NCBI GenBank assembly: GCA_016719895.1
Contig: JADJYG010000005.1
Location: forward strand, 343,762-407,761
Origin: Saprospirales bacterium
Lineage (GTDB): Bacteria > Bacteroidota > Bacteroidia > Chitinophagales > Saprospiraceae
Reading direction: 5' to 3'
DNA length: 64,000 nucleotides
Position 1 is the stretch's first letter, and each line of letters starts with the position of its first letter. This document shows, piece by piece, positions 24,932 through 34,455 of the stretch. The notes below the pieces were generated by a model. The model ran no database searches. It was given only the letters and a program-made list of their open reading frames with translations, and was not told where the DNA came from. Made by a program: the position numbers and the translations under genes.

Positions 24932-27712
24932 TCACTCCTTGATGAGGCGTTTTACTACGGGCGCTGAACGGCTCGTGTACATCCAGGCCAGATATACGCC
25001 GCTGGGCAAGGACCGGAGGTCAAATTGTACCGCGGTTTCATTTGCGTGCAGGTTCTGCGACGCAATCAGTCGTCCATCCAAATCCGTCAAATCCATCCGG
25101 GGGGCTGTATCCGCCGCTACCCGGCCTTGCAGGGTAACTATCCCGCTTGTGGGATTCGGGAAGACGTCTAGTCCGGCGGTATCGGGCGGAAGCTGGTTGG
25201 CTTCATCCGGAAGCGATAGTATACTGATGCCGGATATCAGCATGCCATCGTGCTTTTCAGGCGCCAGGTTAGACAGTGTAGTGATCGTCAGGATATTGCT
25301 GTATGCCGAATAGTTGTTGGCGCCCGAACAGCGCGTTCGCACCCGCATTTGGTACGCCGTACCCGGCTGCATATTAGTGATTTGGACTACTGTGGCGGGC
25401 AGATTGGAGAAGGTCAGCCAGGACGATGAGCTAGCCTTCCTGATTTGCAGATCATACGCCACAGCTCCAGCCACAGAATTCCAATTGATAATAGCAGTGT
25501 TGGCCGAAATGCTTCTCAAAATAAAGTTTAAAGGCGTTGGACACGAAGTAACTGGCCCTCCGGACCCCGAAGTAGTGAATTGCGTTTTAGAATACGTCGA
25601 AGCGCTGGAACTGCAGACCGATCGCACCAAAACATTGTAGACGGTACTGGCCGACAATCCGGTGAGCAAATAGGAAGTCGTATTCAATGCGCCGGCGTTG
25701 ATCCACGCAGTTGAGCCGGAAACCTGGTAGCGTAATTCGTAATACTGCGCGCCCGGCACGGCATTCCAACTGATATTTGCCGAAGTAGCTGTAGTATTCG
25801 ACACCTTGAGATTGGAAGGAGCCCCGCAACCGGGCGTGCCGCCACCAGAGGAAGGTGTGGTAAAGGTGGCGGACGCATAGCCAGAGCCGGCACTGGCACA
25901 AGTGGCCGAAACCCGCACCTGGTACGTCGAATTTGCAGCCAATTGTGTCAGTGTGTAGGATGTGCTGATCAGGCTCACCGGTGTGCTCCAGGCGGTGGCG
26001 CTGACAGGTTTGTAAGACAATTGGTAACCGGAAGCCCCGGCCACGCTGCTCCAGCTTACGGATGCGCTGGTCGGAGCAGTTGCTGTTGCGGACAAGCTTG
26101 CGGGTGGCGCACAGGTACTTCCTCCAGTCGTGCCGGAGCCTGTAGTGAATAAAATACCGTAGGTATAGTCTGAACTTGCGCTGCCGCACATACTTTTCAG
26201 GCGGACTTCAATGACATTGCTGGCGGGCAACCCACTGAGGGTATACGGGCTGGTGGCCGGGCTCACGGTTGCCCAGGCGCCTGTGCCGACAGGCCGCCAT
26301 TGCAGGGTATACCCGCTGGCCGGGCCCACATTGTTCCAAGTGATCGTTGCATTGCTGCTGCTAACATTGTTCACAGAAAGACCCGATGGGGCCGTGCAGG
26401 AAGATGCCGGAGCACAGGAAACCGACAGACAGGCTGCATTGCCAATCTCTGTACGGATCTTATTGCCCGGCAAAGGACCAAATCCATTGCTAAAATTAAT
26501 GCCATAGCTCGAGAGGTGGCAATAGCTCATGATCGTGCCTCCATTCGCAGGCGCCGGCCCCGACGCACAGTTCCCTTCCACCGCGAAACAATTGTCAATT
26601 GCGCCGCCCGGCCAGCTGCACGATTGCGTGTGCGGAGAACCCAGATTATGCCCCATTTCGTGCGTAAGCACTTCCACCGTCCAGGAAAAGGTAGGTACGG
26701 TGGAAAAAGACATATTGATATCGCTAAAACCGTAGGCATAGGATGGAACACAAAGCACATCCAGATATGCTACACCTCCAAGGTTGTTGCCGCCAATACC
26801 AACCAGGTGTGCGATATCGCCATTAAATTCCTTCCGGGCTGACCGGAATTGAGTCAAGGCGCTGCTGCTGCTGCTGGTGCTGTAATTATCCGGACTCACC
26901 CAGACGAATACCTGGGAGAGCGTAATATTAATTTGTTCGTTGGCATATAAGGTGGAAACCTGGTTGAATACACTGGCCAGGTAATCAACGGTTGCCTGTA
27001 CCGAGCCTTTGTTTTGAAACAATTCATGATCGACTTCAAAATATACCCGGACACATCCGTTTACTTCAGGGCTTCCCGGCGTGTTTGGTTTTATGGAAAT
27101 GGGGTCCGGCTCCAGGGGTGTGCAGGAAAACGGTTGCCCGACAGCCAATTCCCGATCCGCGTACAGGATATAGTCGGAGACGTTGTCAGTCGATTCCAGC
27201 TTCCCTAACACCAGATTGCCGTGCCGGTCGTCTGAAATCAACGCAACCATTTCACCTTGGATAAAACTCACGGCCGCCAGCGAGCGGCAGTCGCCGCGGA
27301 GGATACCGCGAAAGTGTCGCCCGGACGTATAGGGTACTGTCTGGCCGGCAGACTGGTTGGTCACAACCGTAAAATCAGTGGTTTGAAAGTTGGTTTCGAC
27401 AAGGTCCAGGACCAGCACCTCGCCGTGATAGGGGATTTCCAGGCTTATGGCGCTGGCAAAGCCGTCCTGCGGCCTGGTTTCCAAGGCTATATCCAGGTGC
27501 AGAAACTGTGCGGTTGGGGCGATTTGAAACGCGTCCTGATCGCGGGTGGTTGCGGGGCGAAACAGCCGGATGGTTTGAAAACGTCCGCCCTGGTCGCGGA
27601 ATTCCTGAACGGCAGTGTAAAGGGGTGAAACCGGTGTTTGGGCGATAACAACAGTACTGGCGCATACCGCCAGGCAAATAGCCGGCAGTGCGCGATTCCG
27701 AAGGCAAAACAT
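24932..27712 (-). CDS. Secreted zinc metallopeptidase with four FN3 repeats and T9SS sorting domain
   Basis: The start at 27712 gives a signal peptide ending STVVIAQ and about 926 residues. Residues 40-220 are a propeptide-like region. The catalytic domain (about 220-430) carries the zinc motif HEMGHNLGSPH, the reprolysin/M12-like HExxHxxGxxH form. Four fibronectin type III repeats follow (about 440-790), each starting with Cys-x-(A/T)-P and containing a W and a TSYTL-like strand. The C-terminal T9SS sorting domain begins LDVFPNPTSGIVTLQG. Predicted to be exported and used in degrading extracellular protein. Confidence 0.88.
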   Translation of the reverse strand: MFCLRNRALPAICLAVCASTVVIAQTPVSPLYTAVQEFRDQGGRFQTIRLFRPATTRDQDAFQIAPTAQFLHLDIALETRPQDGFASAISLEIPYHGEVLVLDLVETNFQTTDFTVVTNQSAGQTVPYTSGRHFRGILRGDCRSLAAVSFIQGEMVALISDDRHGNLVLGKLESTDNVSDYILYADRELAVGQPFSCTPLEPDPISIKPNTPGSPEVNGCVRVYFEVDHELFQNKGSVQATVDYLASVFNQVSTLYANEQINITLSQVFVWVSPDNYSTSSSSSALTQFRSARKEFNGDIAHLVGIGGNNLGGVAYLDVLCVPSYAYGFSDINMSFSTVPTFSWTVEVLTHEMGHNLGSPHTQSCSWPGGAIDNCFAVEGNCASGPAPANGGTIMSYCHLSSYGINFSNGFGPLPGNKIRTEIGNAACLSVSCAPASSCTAPSGLSVNNVSSSNATITWNNVGPASGYTLQWRPVGTGAWATVSPATSPYTLSGLPASNVIEVRLKSMCGSASSDYTYGILFTTGSGTTGGSTCAPPASLSATATAPTSASVSWSSVAGASGYQLSYKPVSATAWSTPVSLISTSYTLTQLAANSTYQVRVSATCASAGSGYASATFTTPSSGGGTPGCGAPSNLKVSNTTATSANISWNAVPGAQYYELRYQVSGSTAWINAGALNTTSYLLTGLSASTVYNVLVRSVCSSSASTYSKTQFTTSGSGGPVTSCPTPLNFILRSISANTAIINWNSVAGAVAYDLQIRKASSSSWLTFSNLPATVVQITNMQPGTAYQMRVRTRCSGANNYSAYSNILTITTLSNLAPEKHDGMLISGISILSLPDEANQLPPDTAGLDVFPNPTSGIVTLQGRVAADTAPRMDLTDLDGRLIASQNLHANETAVQFDLRSLPSGVYLAWMYTSRSAPVVKRLIKE

Positions 27713-27808
27713 AGGAAATCGATATTTAAGGATGAATAAAAACCGGATTAGGATTATTAAATCAGATGGCGGTAAAACGGTCATTTGGCCGGGCTATTTC
27801 CCTTAAAG

Positions 27809-27843
27809 GAAAATTTTAACGCGCTGCAGCTGTTAAAATTTTC
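27809..27843. promoter_or_regulatory. Near-perfect palindrome between divergent peptidase and gcvP genes
   Basis: Arms GAAAATTTTAAC (27809-27820) and GTTAAAATTTTC (27832-27843) are perfectly inverted, with GCTGCAGC in the centre. No T-run follows. It sits about 100 bases upstream of the peptidase start and 170 bases upstream of gcvP. Could be an operator or a cruciform-forming site. Confidence 0.45.
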
Positions 27844-28010
27844 ATTGCGCGCTCCGGTTAAATTTTGCGTCGGGCAAAGCGCTGGGGCCAACAAACAATC
27901 GTTACCTTCGCGCTGTTTTAGTATTCCCCTGATATCAAAGCGCCGCAGGGTATCCCCGATCAACCGCATTGTTTACCACCGCATTTCGTGACCAATATCC
28001 TTTATCCGCG

Positions 28011-30869
28011 ATGAGTCAATTTCCGCATCCCGACCGGTTTGTACATCGGCATATCGGGCCCAACCAACATGAACTGAGCGAAATGCTCCGCTTTTTGCAC
28101 GTCCGCTCGCTGGACGAACTGATCGAACAAACGGTACCGTCTTCCATCCGGCTTGAAAAACCGCTGGACTTGCCGGCGCCGCAACCCGAATTTGAATACC
28201 TGCAGGATTTAAAGGCTATCGCGCAGATGAACCGCGTGGTGCGCAGTTACATCGGTATGGGCTATTACGGGACAATAACTCCTTCGGTTATCCTGCGCAA
28301 TGTTTTCCAAAACCCGGGTTGGTACACCCAATACACGCCATACCAGGCCGAAATTGCACAGGGCCGCTTGGAAAGCTTGCTTAATTTCCAGACGATCATT
28401 AGTGATCTGACCGGCTTGCCGATCGCCAACGCCAGTTTATTGGATGAGGGCACTGCCGCTGCGGAGGCTATGCACATGTTTTTTGCAGAGAAAAACAAAC
28501 GGGCAAAAGAGGGCGAACAAGCCAATGTGTTTTTTATTGCCGATTCGGTATTCGCGCAAACGATCGATGTGCTGAAAACCCGCGCGCTCCCGCAGAATAT
28601 TCAATTGGTTGTTGGCGACTGGAAACAATACGAATTTACGGAAAAGACCTTCGGCGTTCTGCTCCAATACCCCAACTGCGCCGGCGCCTTGGAAGACTAC
28701 CAGGCTTTTGTCGAAAAAGCCAGGGCGCATGGCGTATATGTTGCTATAGCAGCAGATATTCTTGCGCTGGCCTTGCTGAAACCGCCGGGTGAATGGGGGG
28801 CCGACTGTGCAGTTGGCAACACCCAGCGATTTGGGGTGCCGATGGGTTTTGGCGGCCCTCATGCAGCCTATTTTGCTACCACCGACGAGTTCAAACGCCA
28901 AATCCCGGGTCGTATTATCGGTGTATCGGTAGATCGCCAGGGTAACCGGGCCTTGCGTATGGCACTTCAGACCCGCGAACAACATATCCGGCGGGAAAAG
29001 GCCACTTCCAACATTTGTACGGCACAAGCTTTGCTGGCCAATATGGCAGCCATGTACGCGGTGTACCACGGCCCGGATGGCATTCGGGGTATCGCTTCGC
29101 GATTGCATATTATGACCTGCAGCCTGGCCGCCGCCCTGAAAAACGCCGGTCATGTGCCCATGCACGACACATTTTTCGATACGCTCCGTATCGAGATGCC
29201 GGCTGACCGGCTTCAGGCTTTGCGGCAAAAAGCGGAACAAGCCGGAATCAATTTTTTCTACGACTCTACGGGGGTGCAAATCAGCTTGGATGAAACAGTG
29301 ACGGACCATGACCTGGCCGGTATTGCAGCGCTGTTCGGCGCCGGCGCATTGGCCGGTAATCCGGCCGTTGCCATACCGGCGTCACTCCGGCGTGAGTCCG
29401 GCTACCTTACCCATCCGGTGTTTCATACATACCGGACGGAAAGCGATATGATGCGTTATATCAAACGGTTGGAAAACCGTGATTTATCTTTAACGCACTC
29501 GATGATCTCGCTGGGTTCGTGCACGATGAAATTGAATGCCGCTACGCAGATGATCCCGGTGAGTTGGGAACTTTGGGCGAATATTCACCCGTTTGCTCCG
29601 TCAGCACAAACTCCCGGATATCAAAAGATCATCCGGGAGTTAGAACAGTATCTCTGTACCATAACTGGCTTTGACGCCTGCTCTTTACAGCCTAATTCCG
29701 GCGCACAAGGCGAATATGCCGGCCTTATGGTTATACGGGCGTATCACCATGCCCAACAGGACAGTCACCGCCATGTGGCACTGATTCCATCATCTGCGCA
29801 CGGCACCAATCCCGCCAGCGCCGTTATGGCTGGCATGGAAGTGGTGGTAGTGGCTTGCGACGAACGTGGAAATATCGATGTAGCCGACCTGCGCGCAAAG
29901 GCCGAACAATATGCCAAAAACCTTTCCTGCCTGATGGTGACCTACCCCTCTACGCATGGCGTATTTGAAACGGCCATTCAGGAGATTTGTGAAATTATCC
30001 ATGCTTATGGCGGTAAGGTGTATATGGATGGCGCGAATATGAATGCCCAGGTGGGTTTGACCAGTCCGGCAACGATTGGTGCGGATGTTTGTCACCTGAA
30101 TTTGCATAAAACCTTCGCTATCCCGCATGGCGGCGGCGGCCCGGGCATGGGCCCGATTTGCTGCAATGCCAGCCTGGCGCCCTACCTCCCCAAACACGTT
30201 TACGCCGAAACCGGCGGCCACGAAGGCGCCACTGCCGTCAGTGCAGCGCCTTGGGGGAGCGCCAGTATTTTATTGATCTCCTATGCGTATATTAAAATGC
30301 TGGGAGCTGCCGGCGTTACGGATGCAACCCGGTACGCTATCCTGAATGCCAATTACATCAAAGCGCGCCTCGAAGGTGCATACCAGGTGTTATATGCGGG
30401 TGAAAATGGCCGTTCGGCACACGAGCTGATCGTCGACCTGCGCCCATTTCGGAGTATAGTAGCCGCCGAGGATGTTGCCAAACGCTTGATGGATTACGGT
30501 TTTCATGCGCCAACCCTGTCCTTCCCTGTGGCAGGGACGATCATGATTGAACCGACAGAAAGTGAAAGCATGGCCGAACTCGACCGCTTCTGCGACGCAT
30601 TGTTAAATATTCGCCGGGAAATCGACGAAATAGCGGCAGGCGCATACGATCCCGAAGACAATGTTTTGCACAATGCTCCACATACCCTGGATGTGGTTGC
30701 GTCGGATCATTGGCCGCACAAGTACAGCCGGGAAAAAGCGGCGTTTCCATTGCCGTATTTGCGGCAAGGCTGGAAATTTTGGGCTACCGTAGGCCGGATT
30801 GACCAGGCCTATGGCGACCGGAACCTGGTATGCACCTGCCCGCCAGTCGAAGCGTATGTAGCATCGTGA
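28011..30869 (+). CDS. gcvP: Glycine dehydrogenase (decarboxylating), P protein of the glycine cleavage system
   Basis: A 952-residue single-chain P protein fusing the two subunits found separately in some bacteria. Decarboxylates glycine and passes aminomethyl to lipoylated H protein. Starts at MSQFPHPDRFVHRHIGP (ATG 28011). The PLP-lysine motif is HLNLHKTFAIPHGGGGPG (C-terminal half). gcvT and gcvH are not in the window. A near-consensus -7 box TACCTTCG lies at 27903-27910. Confidence 0.97.
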   Translation: MSQFPHPDRFVHRHIGPNQHELSEMLRFLHVRSLDELIEQTVPSSIRLEKPLDLPAPQPEFEYLQDLKAIAQMNRVVRSYIGMGYYGTITPSVILRNVFQNPGWYTQYTPYQAEIAQGRLESLLNFQTIISDLTGLPIANASLLDEGTAAAEAMHMFFAEKNKRAKEGEQANVFFIADSVFAQTIDVLKTRALPQNIQLVVGDWKQYEFTEKTFGVLLQYPNCAGALEDYQAFVEKARAHGVYVAIAADILALALLKPPGEWGADCAVGNTQRFGVPMGFGGPHAAYFATTDEFKRQIPGRIIGVSVDRQGNRALRMALQTREQHIRREKATSNICTAQALLANMAAMYAVYHGPDGIRGIASRLHIMTCSLAAALKNAGHVPMHDTFFDTLRIEMPADRLQALRQKAEQAGINFFYDSTGVQISLDETVTDHDLAGIAALFGAGALAGNPAVAIPASLRRESGYLTHPVFHTYRTESDMMRYIKRLENRDLSLTHSMISLGSCTMKLNAATQMIPVSWELWANIHPFAPSAQTPGYQKIIRELEQYLCTITGFDACSLQPNSGAQGEYAGLMVIRAYHHAQQDSHRHVALIPSSAHGTNPASAVMAGMEVVVVACDERGNIDVADLRAKAEQYAKNLSCLMVTYPSTHGVFETAIQEICEIIHAYGGKVYMDGANMNAQVGLTSPATIGADVCHLNLHKTFAIPHGGGGPGMGPICCNASLAPYLPKHVYAETGGHEGATAVSAAPWGSASILLISYAYIKMLGAAGVTDATRYAILNANYIKARLEGAYQVLYAGENGRSAHELIVDLRPFRSIVAAEDVAKRLMDYGFHAPTLSFPVAGTIMIEPTESESMAELDRFCDALLNIRREIDEIAAGAYDPEDNVLHNAPHTLDVVASDHWPHKYSREKAAFPLPYLRQGWKFWATVGRIDQAYGDRNLVCTCPPVEAYVAS

Positions 30870-31106
30870 CCCGGTCCGTTTGCCGATAAATAATACCTTT
30901 TCAGTGGCGGAAAGCCGTTGTCTGACGGCATACGTGCAACGTTAGCGGCTTCCAGGGGTCCTTTCCCTGGAAGCCGCTGGTATTATATTCTTACACAATT
31001 AATTGCCTTCGATAAAAAACGGAAAAGAGCAAATGCTGCGCGGTAGCCTGCCCAGGCATCTCCTGCAGTAAAAATAAACTTCACAGAAAGTTTGATTTGG
31101 TTATTA
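30870..31106. other. Intergenic stretch with hairpins, no gene seen
   Basis: Holds a small hairpin at 30914-30929 and a strong 14-bp perfect inverted repeat (30944-30957 with 30965-30978, 7-base loop) without a following T-run. No coding frame with coding character. Confidence 0.5.
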
Positions 31107-31137
31107 GCCCCGGCAAACGTGCCGGGGCGTTTTTTTA
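31107..31137 (+). terminator. Terminator between gcvP and hmgA
   Basis: A perfect 8-bp GC stem (31107-31114 with 31121-31128), 6-base loop, then GTTTTTTT. The T-run reaches the stop codon of the convergent hmgA. Confidence 0.85.
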
Positions 31138-32319
31138 TGGCTGCGTACCATTCGTTGAAAGCGTTTCCGGTAGCCAGGATTGGTAATAGTCGGGCGATTC
31201 AATACCAGCGGCATACTCTGTCATCAACAACGGCCGGAAAGTATCCACCATGACGGCCAACTCCCTGGTTTCTTTTGCGCCAATGCTTTTTTCCACGGTG
31301 CCGGGGTGCGGTCCATGCGGAATGCCGCCCGGGTGCAGCGTGATCATGCCGCGTTCAACGTGCTTCCGGCTCATAAAATCGCCGTCGACGTAATAGAGCA
31401 CTTCGTCGGAATCGATATTGGAATGATTGTATGGGGCCGGAATGGCTTGGGGATGGTAATCGTATAGCCGGGGCACAAAAGAACAAATCACGAAGTTATG
31501 CCCGTCGAAGGTTTGGTGGATGGGCGGAGGGAGGTGTACCCTGCCGGTGATGGGCTCAAAATTGTGGATGGAGAATACATACGGATAAACAAATCCGTCC
31601 CATCCGATCAGATCGAAGGGGTGGTTGAGGTAATGGTATGGATAGATATTGTCTTGTTTTTTAATAAAATACAAAAAGTCGCCACGTTCATCGTGGGTGT
31701 CCAAATCGGCGGGCTTCCGGAAGTCGCGCTCACAAAACGGCGAATGTTCCAACAGCTGGCCAAATGAATTGCGGTAGCGTTTGGGGGTGGTGACGGGGCC
31801 GTTGCTTTCCACAATGAGCAGGCGGTTGTCTGCGCCATCGAATTCGATTTGATACGTCGTGCCGCGGGGCACAACCAGGTAGTCGCCGTAGCCAAACCGG
31901 AGATTGCCGTACATGGTGCGCAGACAACCGGAACCTTCATGGATAAAAATCACTTCATCGGCATCGGCGTTTTTGAAAAAGTAATTCTGCATACTTCGAC
32001 GGGGCGCAGCAAGGATAATTTTGCAATCGTTGTTCACCAATACCGGTTTGCGGGCGCGCAGGTAATCGTCTTCCGGATGGATTTCGAAGCCTTTCAAACA
32101 ACGGTGTTTCAATTGTTTGTCGTGCACGGTGCGTGGCGCTACGCTGTACGGTTCTCCGACTTGTACAATTTGCGTGGGAGCATTGCAGTGATACAACAAC
32201 GAGTATAACTCGCTGAATCCTTCCGTACTGAACAATTCTTCGTGATAAAGTGCGCCGTCGGGTTTGCGAAATTGGGTGTGGCGTTTGGGCGGAATTTGGC
32301 CAAGGCAATGATAATGCAT
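31135..32319 (-). CDS. hmgA: Homogentisate 1,2-dioxygenase
   Basis: Opens the aromatic ring of homogentisate to maleylacetoacetate in tyrosine and phenylalanine breakdown, with Fe(II). From the ATG at 32319 (MHYHCLGQIPPKRHTQF) it has 394 residues, the shorter bacterial form. Two cupin halves are seen; metal-site regions include DEVIFIHEGSG, GDYLVVPRGTTYQIEF, HPFDLIGWDG and GGIPHGPHPG. The acetoacetyl-CoA synthetase 3 kb away could use the acetoacetate product (inference). Confidence 0.93.
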   Translation of the reverse strand: MHYHCLGQIPPKRHTQFRKPDGALYHEELFSTEGFSELYSLLYHCNAPTQIVQVGEPYSVAPRTVHDKQLKHRCLKGFEIHPEDDYLRARKPVLVNNDCKIILAAPRRSMQNYFFKNADADEVIFIHEGSGCLRTMYGNLRFGYGDYLVVPRGTTYQIEFDGADNRLLIVESNGPVTTPKRYRNSFGQLLEHSPFCERDFRKPADLDTHDERGDFLYFIKKQDNIYPYHYLNHPFDLIGWDGFVYPYVFSIHNFEPITGRVHLPPPIHQTFDGHNFVICSFVPRLYDYHPQAIPAPYNHSNIDSDEVLYYVDGDFMSRKHVERGMITLHPGGIPHGPHPGTVEKSIGAKETRELAVMVDTFRPLLMTEYAAGIESPDYYQSWLPETLSTNGTQP

Positions 32320-32368
32320 AGAAACAGGACAGGTTTGGTTAGAACACAACAAAACAGGCGCCCAAAGG

Positions 32369-32541
32369 TAAGAAACCGTCTGAAAACCCCTACTGGTTGG
32401 CAAGTTGCATCTTTTGTCCCGAGCCTTCGGGACGGCTATTTTTTCGGCATTAGGACAAGGCTATTCCTTCAAAAAGGAGCCTTGCCAGGCGCCAAAATCT
32501 GCGCCTTTCCGCCTCGCCAGGGGTTTTCAGACGGTTTCTAA
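32369..32541. repeat. MITE-like element with perfect 21-bp terminal inverted repeats
   Basis: AGAAACCGTCTGAAAACCCC plus T at 32371-32391 is perfectly inverted at 32519-32539. If TAA (32369-32371 and 32539-32541) is the target duplication, the element is 167 bp (32372-32538). Inside are smaller hairpins (for example TCCCGA...TCGGGA). No open frame. It sits 50 bases upstream of hmgA and over the 3' end of mnmH, whose restored frame stops inside the repeat. Confidence 0.75.
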
Positions 32542-33578
32542 GTTTTTTCCGGCGGACTGGCCGGCTGTTTCCAGGCAGGCCCGCGCAATAAGGTCCAGAT
32601 CGCCGTGTCCAAAAACCAACATGCGGATATCCGGCGCGGTGTTTTGTTCGAGCCCAAACCGGTATGTTTTATCGTAATATTTCAAGGCGATGGCTGCGGC
32701 AGCGGCAAAATCGCTTGATGAAGCGCTTCCAGCGCGGCTTTCAGGTGTTGGCCGCCCAGTTTTTTTTCAATGCGCAAAAAAGCATTTTCCAGTTCTGCGG
32801 GAGAATACCCCGTATAGTCGGCCACCAGGTTTTGGATGCGCTGCCCGAGTGGCACCTGAATATTAAAAAGCGGGGCATTTTTCATTTGCACCCAAAAACT
32901 GTCGGGAATATACACCCTGCCGATACTGCGGCTTTCGTTTTCAATCCAGATTCGCCGGTTGGCATCCAGGCCATTTATAGCGCTGTACAAGTCGTTTTCA
33001 AATTGTTCGGGCGTGGGTTGGGGGGATTCGCCAATGCTGCCAAAAGATGAACCCTTGTGGTGCGCCAGCGCTTCCAGATCGATTATTTGTTCTCCCATTT
33101 GCTGCAGGGCGTGCAGCACCTTGGTTTTTCCGGAACCGGTTTGCCCGCCGATAACGATCAGTCGGAATGCCTGAAATCCCAGCTGCTCCAAAATGTGCCG
33201 CCGGTACTGTTTGTATCCGCCGTGAAGGGTTACGACGTCAAATCCGGTTTGCCGAAAAAGCCAGGTCATGCTTTGACTGCGTTGGCCGCCCCGCCAGCAA
33301 TACACCGCAAGGCGCCGCTCTTGCGCCAGGGCCAGTGCGTCCCGGACAAAGGACTCCATTTTTGGACCCACAAACCGGAGTCCGCGCAATACGGCGGCCT
33401 CCTTGCCCTGCTGTTTGTAAAACGTGCCGATTACAGCGCGTTCTTCGTCGGTAAACAGCGCAAGATTGTGCGCTCCGGGAATATGTCCCTGCGCATATTC
33501 GACCGGCGAACGCACATCGAGCAGCACCCGGGTGCTGCTGGCATGGAGAAATTCAGCCGCTTCGAGAGGATGTTTCAT
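32527..33578 (-). CDS. mnmH: tRNA 2-selenouridine/geranyl-2-thiouridine synthase MnmH, frameshifted near the C terminus
   Basis: Rhodanese domain (residues about 5-125) with the active Cys in VYCWRGGQRSQSM, then a P-loop (GGQTGSGKTKVLH). MnmH exchanges S for Se at the wobble 2-thiouridine of some tRNAs. The uninterrupted frame stops at 32682 (298 residues). A different frame continues with the expected family end (KYYDKTYRFGLEQ) for about 60 more residues to a TGA at 32527-32529. The shift lies near 32712-32717 and equals loss of one base. The rejoined length, about 358 residues, matches the family. The last codons lie in the neighbouring MITE repeat. Confidence 0.85.
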
Positions 33579-33620
33579 ATTAAGGTTGAAAGCCAGGGTG
33601 GATGGGCTGCCATCTGCAAA

Positions 33621-33655
33621 AATAAAAAAGGGACGGGACCCGCCGGTCCCGCCCC
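33621..33655 (-). terminator. Terminator of the DUF2807 gene
   Basis: On the minus strand an 11-bp stem (33630-33640 with 33645-33655, one wobble) followed by TTTTTTATTTTT. A -7-like TATTTTTG (33617-33624, minus strand) overlaps the T-run and may start mnmH transcription. Confidence 0.75.
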
Positions 33656-33693
33656 ACAAAATTGGACTACAAACGCATAAGTTTTATCGAACT

Positions 33694-34320
33694 TTAGTAA
33701 TTATGCACGTTTCCGGAGCCGGACACAGATGTTTGTACCGGCCCGTCTACGTGCAATTTGACATCACCGGAGCCACTGATCGCAACATCGGCAGCACTCC
33801 CGCTCAGCGCGCCGGCGTCGATATCGCCGGAGCCACTGATGGCAATTTCTTGCTTTTCTGCCCGGCCGGCAAGTTTCATATCACTGGAGCCGGAAATGGC
33901 AACCTGTAATTTTTTTACATCAAAAGTGCCTTTAAAGTTACCGGACCCACTGCTGGACAACTCGAATTTATCTCCCCTGATTGTGGACACCGCTTCAATA
34001 TCGGTAGAACCGCTACTGCTCACGCCTTCCAGTTGCCGGTAGGTAACCACCAGTTTGTAGGTGCCGCTATTGTAGCTGCCTTTTTTCATACGAACCCCAA
34101 GGGTGCTGCCTTTTACTTCTGTGATAACATTGTCCGGATCGCCGTTTTTGGTTTCAATACGAACCATCTCCACGCTTCCTTCCTGGAGGATAACTTGATC
34201 GAATCCGCCCGCTACAGCTAGCTGGGCGAAACTGGAAACGGAGCGGGTGGCGGTGTTCTGGGCTGAAACATGAATTTGAAACAGAGCAAAAAAGGTGAGC
34301 ATTACGGAAATAGAACGCAT
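33694..34320 (-). CDS. DUF2807 head-GIN-domain protein (putative auto-transporter adhesin)
   Basis: A 208-residue secreted protein with a signal peptide (about 1-20) and the DUF2807 beta-helix, seen as repeated (S)SGSGD/N-(I/V) turns (SSSGSGNFKG, SGSSDMKLAG, SGSGDIDAG, SGSGDVKLH, SGSGNVH). Common in Bacteroidota; function unknown, probably surface or periplasmic. Confidence 0.88.
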   Translation of the reverse strand: MRSISVMLTFFALFQIHVSAQNTATRSVSSFAQLAVAGGFDQVILQEGSVEMVRIETKNGDPDNVITEVKGSTLGVRMKKGSYNSGTYKLVVTYRQLEGVSSSGSTDIEAVSTIRGDKFELSSSGSGNFKGTFDVKKLQVAISGSSDMKLAGRAEKQEIAISGSGDIDAGALSGSAADVAISGSGDVKLHVDGPVQTSVSGSGNVHNY

Positions 34321-34455
34321 TTTTTTAATCTTTAACTATGAAAAATCAGGTGTTATTCCTGCCGATAGACACGCTGGAGCGGGGAAGGTTGCTTGCTTGG
34401 CGAAGAAGGACCGGTTTCGCCGGCCATTTATCCTGCTTTGGGTACCGGACTCCAG

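Noticed and set aside
28437..29309. Long minus-strand open frame of 290 residues within gcvP
   Set aside because: It is antisense to the strongly conserved P protein and the translation has no recognisable protein character.
30914..30978. Possible riboswitch or small RNA after gcvP
   Set aside because: It lies downstream of gcvP, not in a leader, and does not show the paired aptamer pattern of a glycine riboswitch. Two simple hairpins are seen.
32371..32391. ACCGTCTGAA core resembling the Neisseria DNA uptake sequence
   Set aside because: The Neisseria core is GCCGTCTGAA and the lineage is wrong. Here the sequence is simply part of the terminal repeat of a small element.
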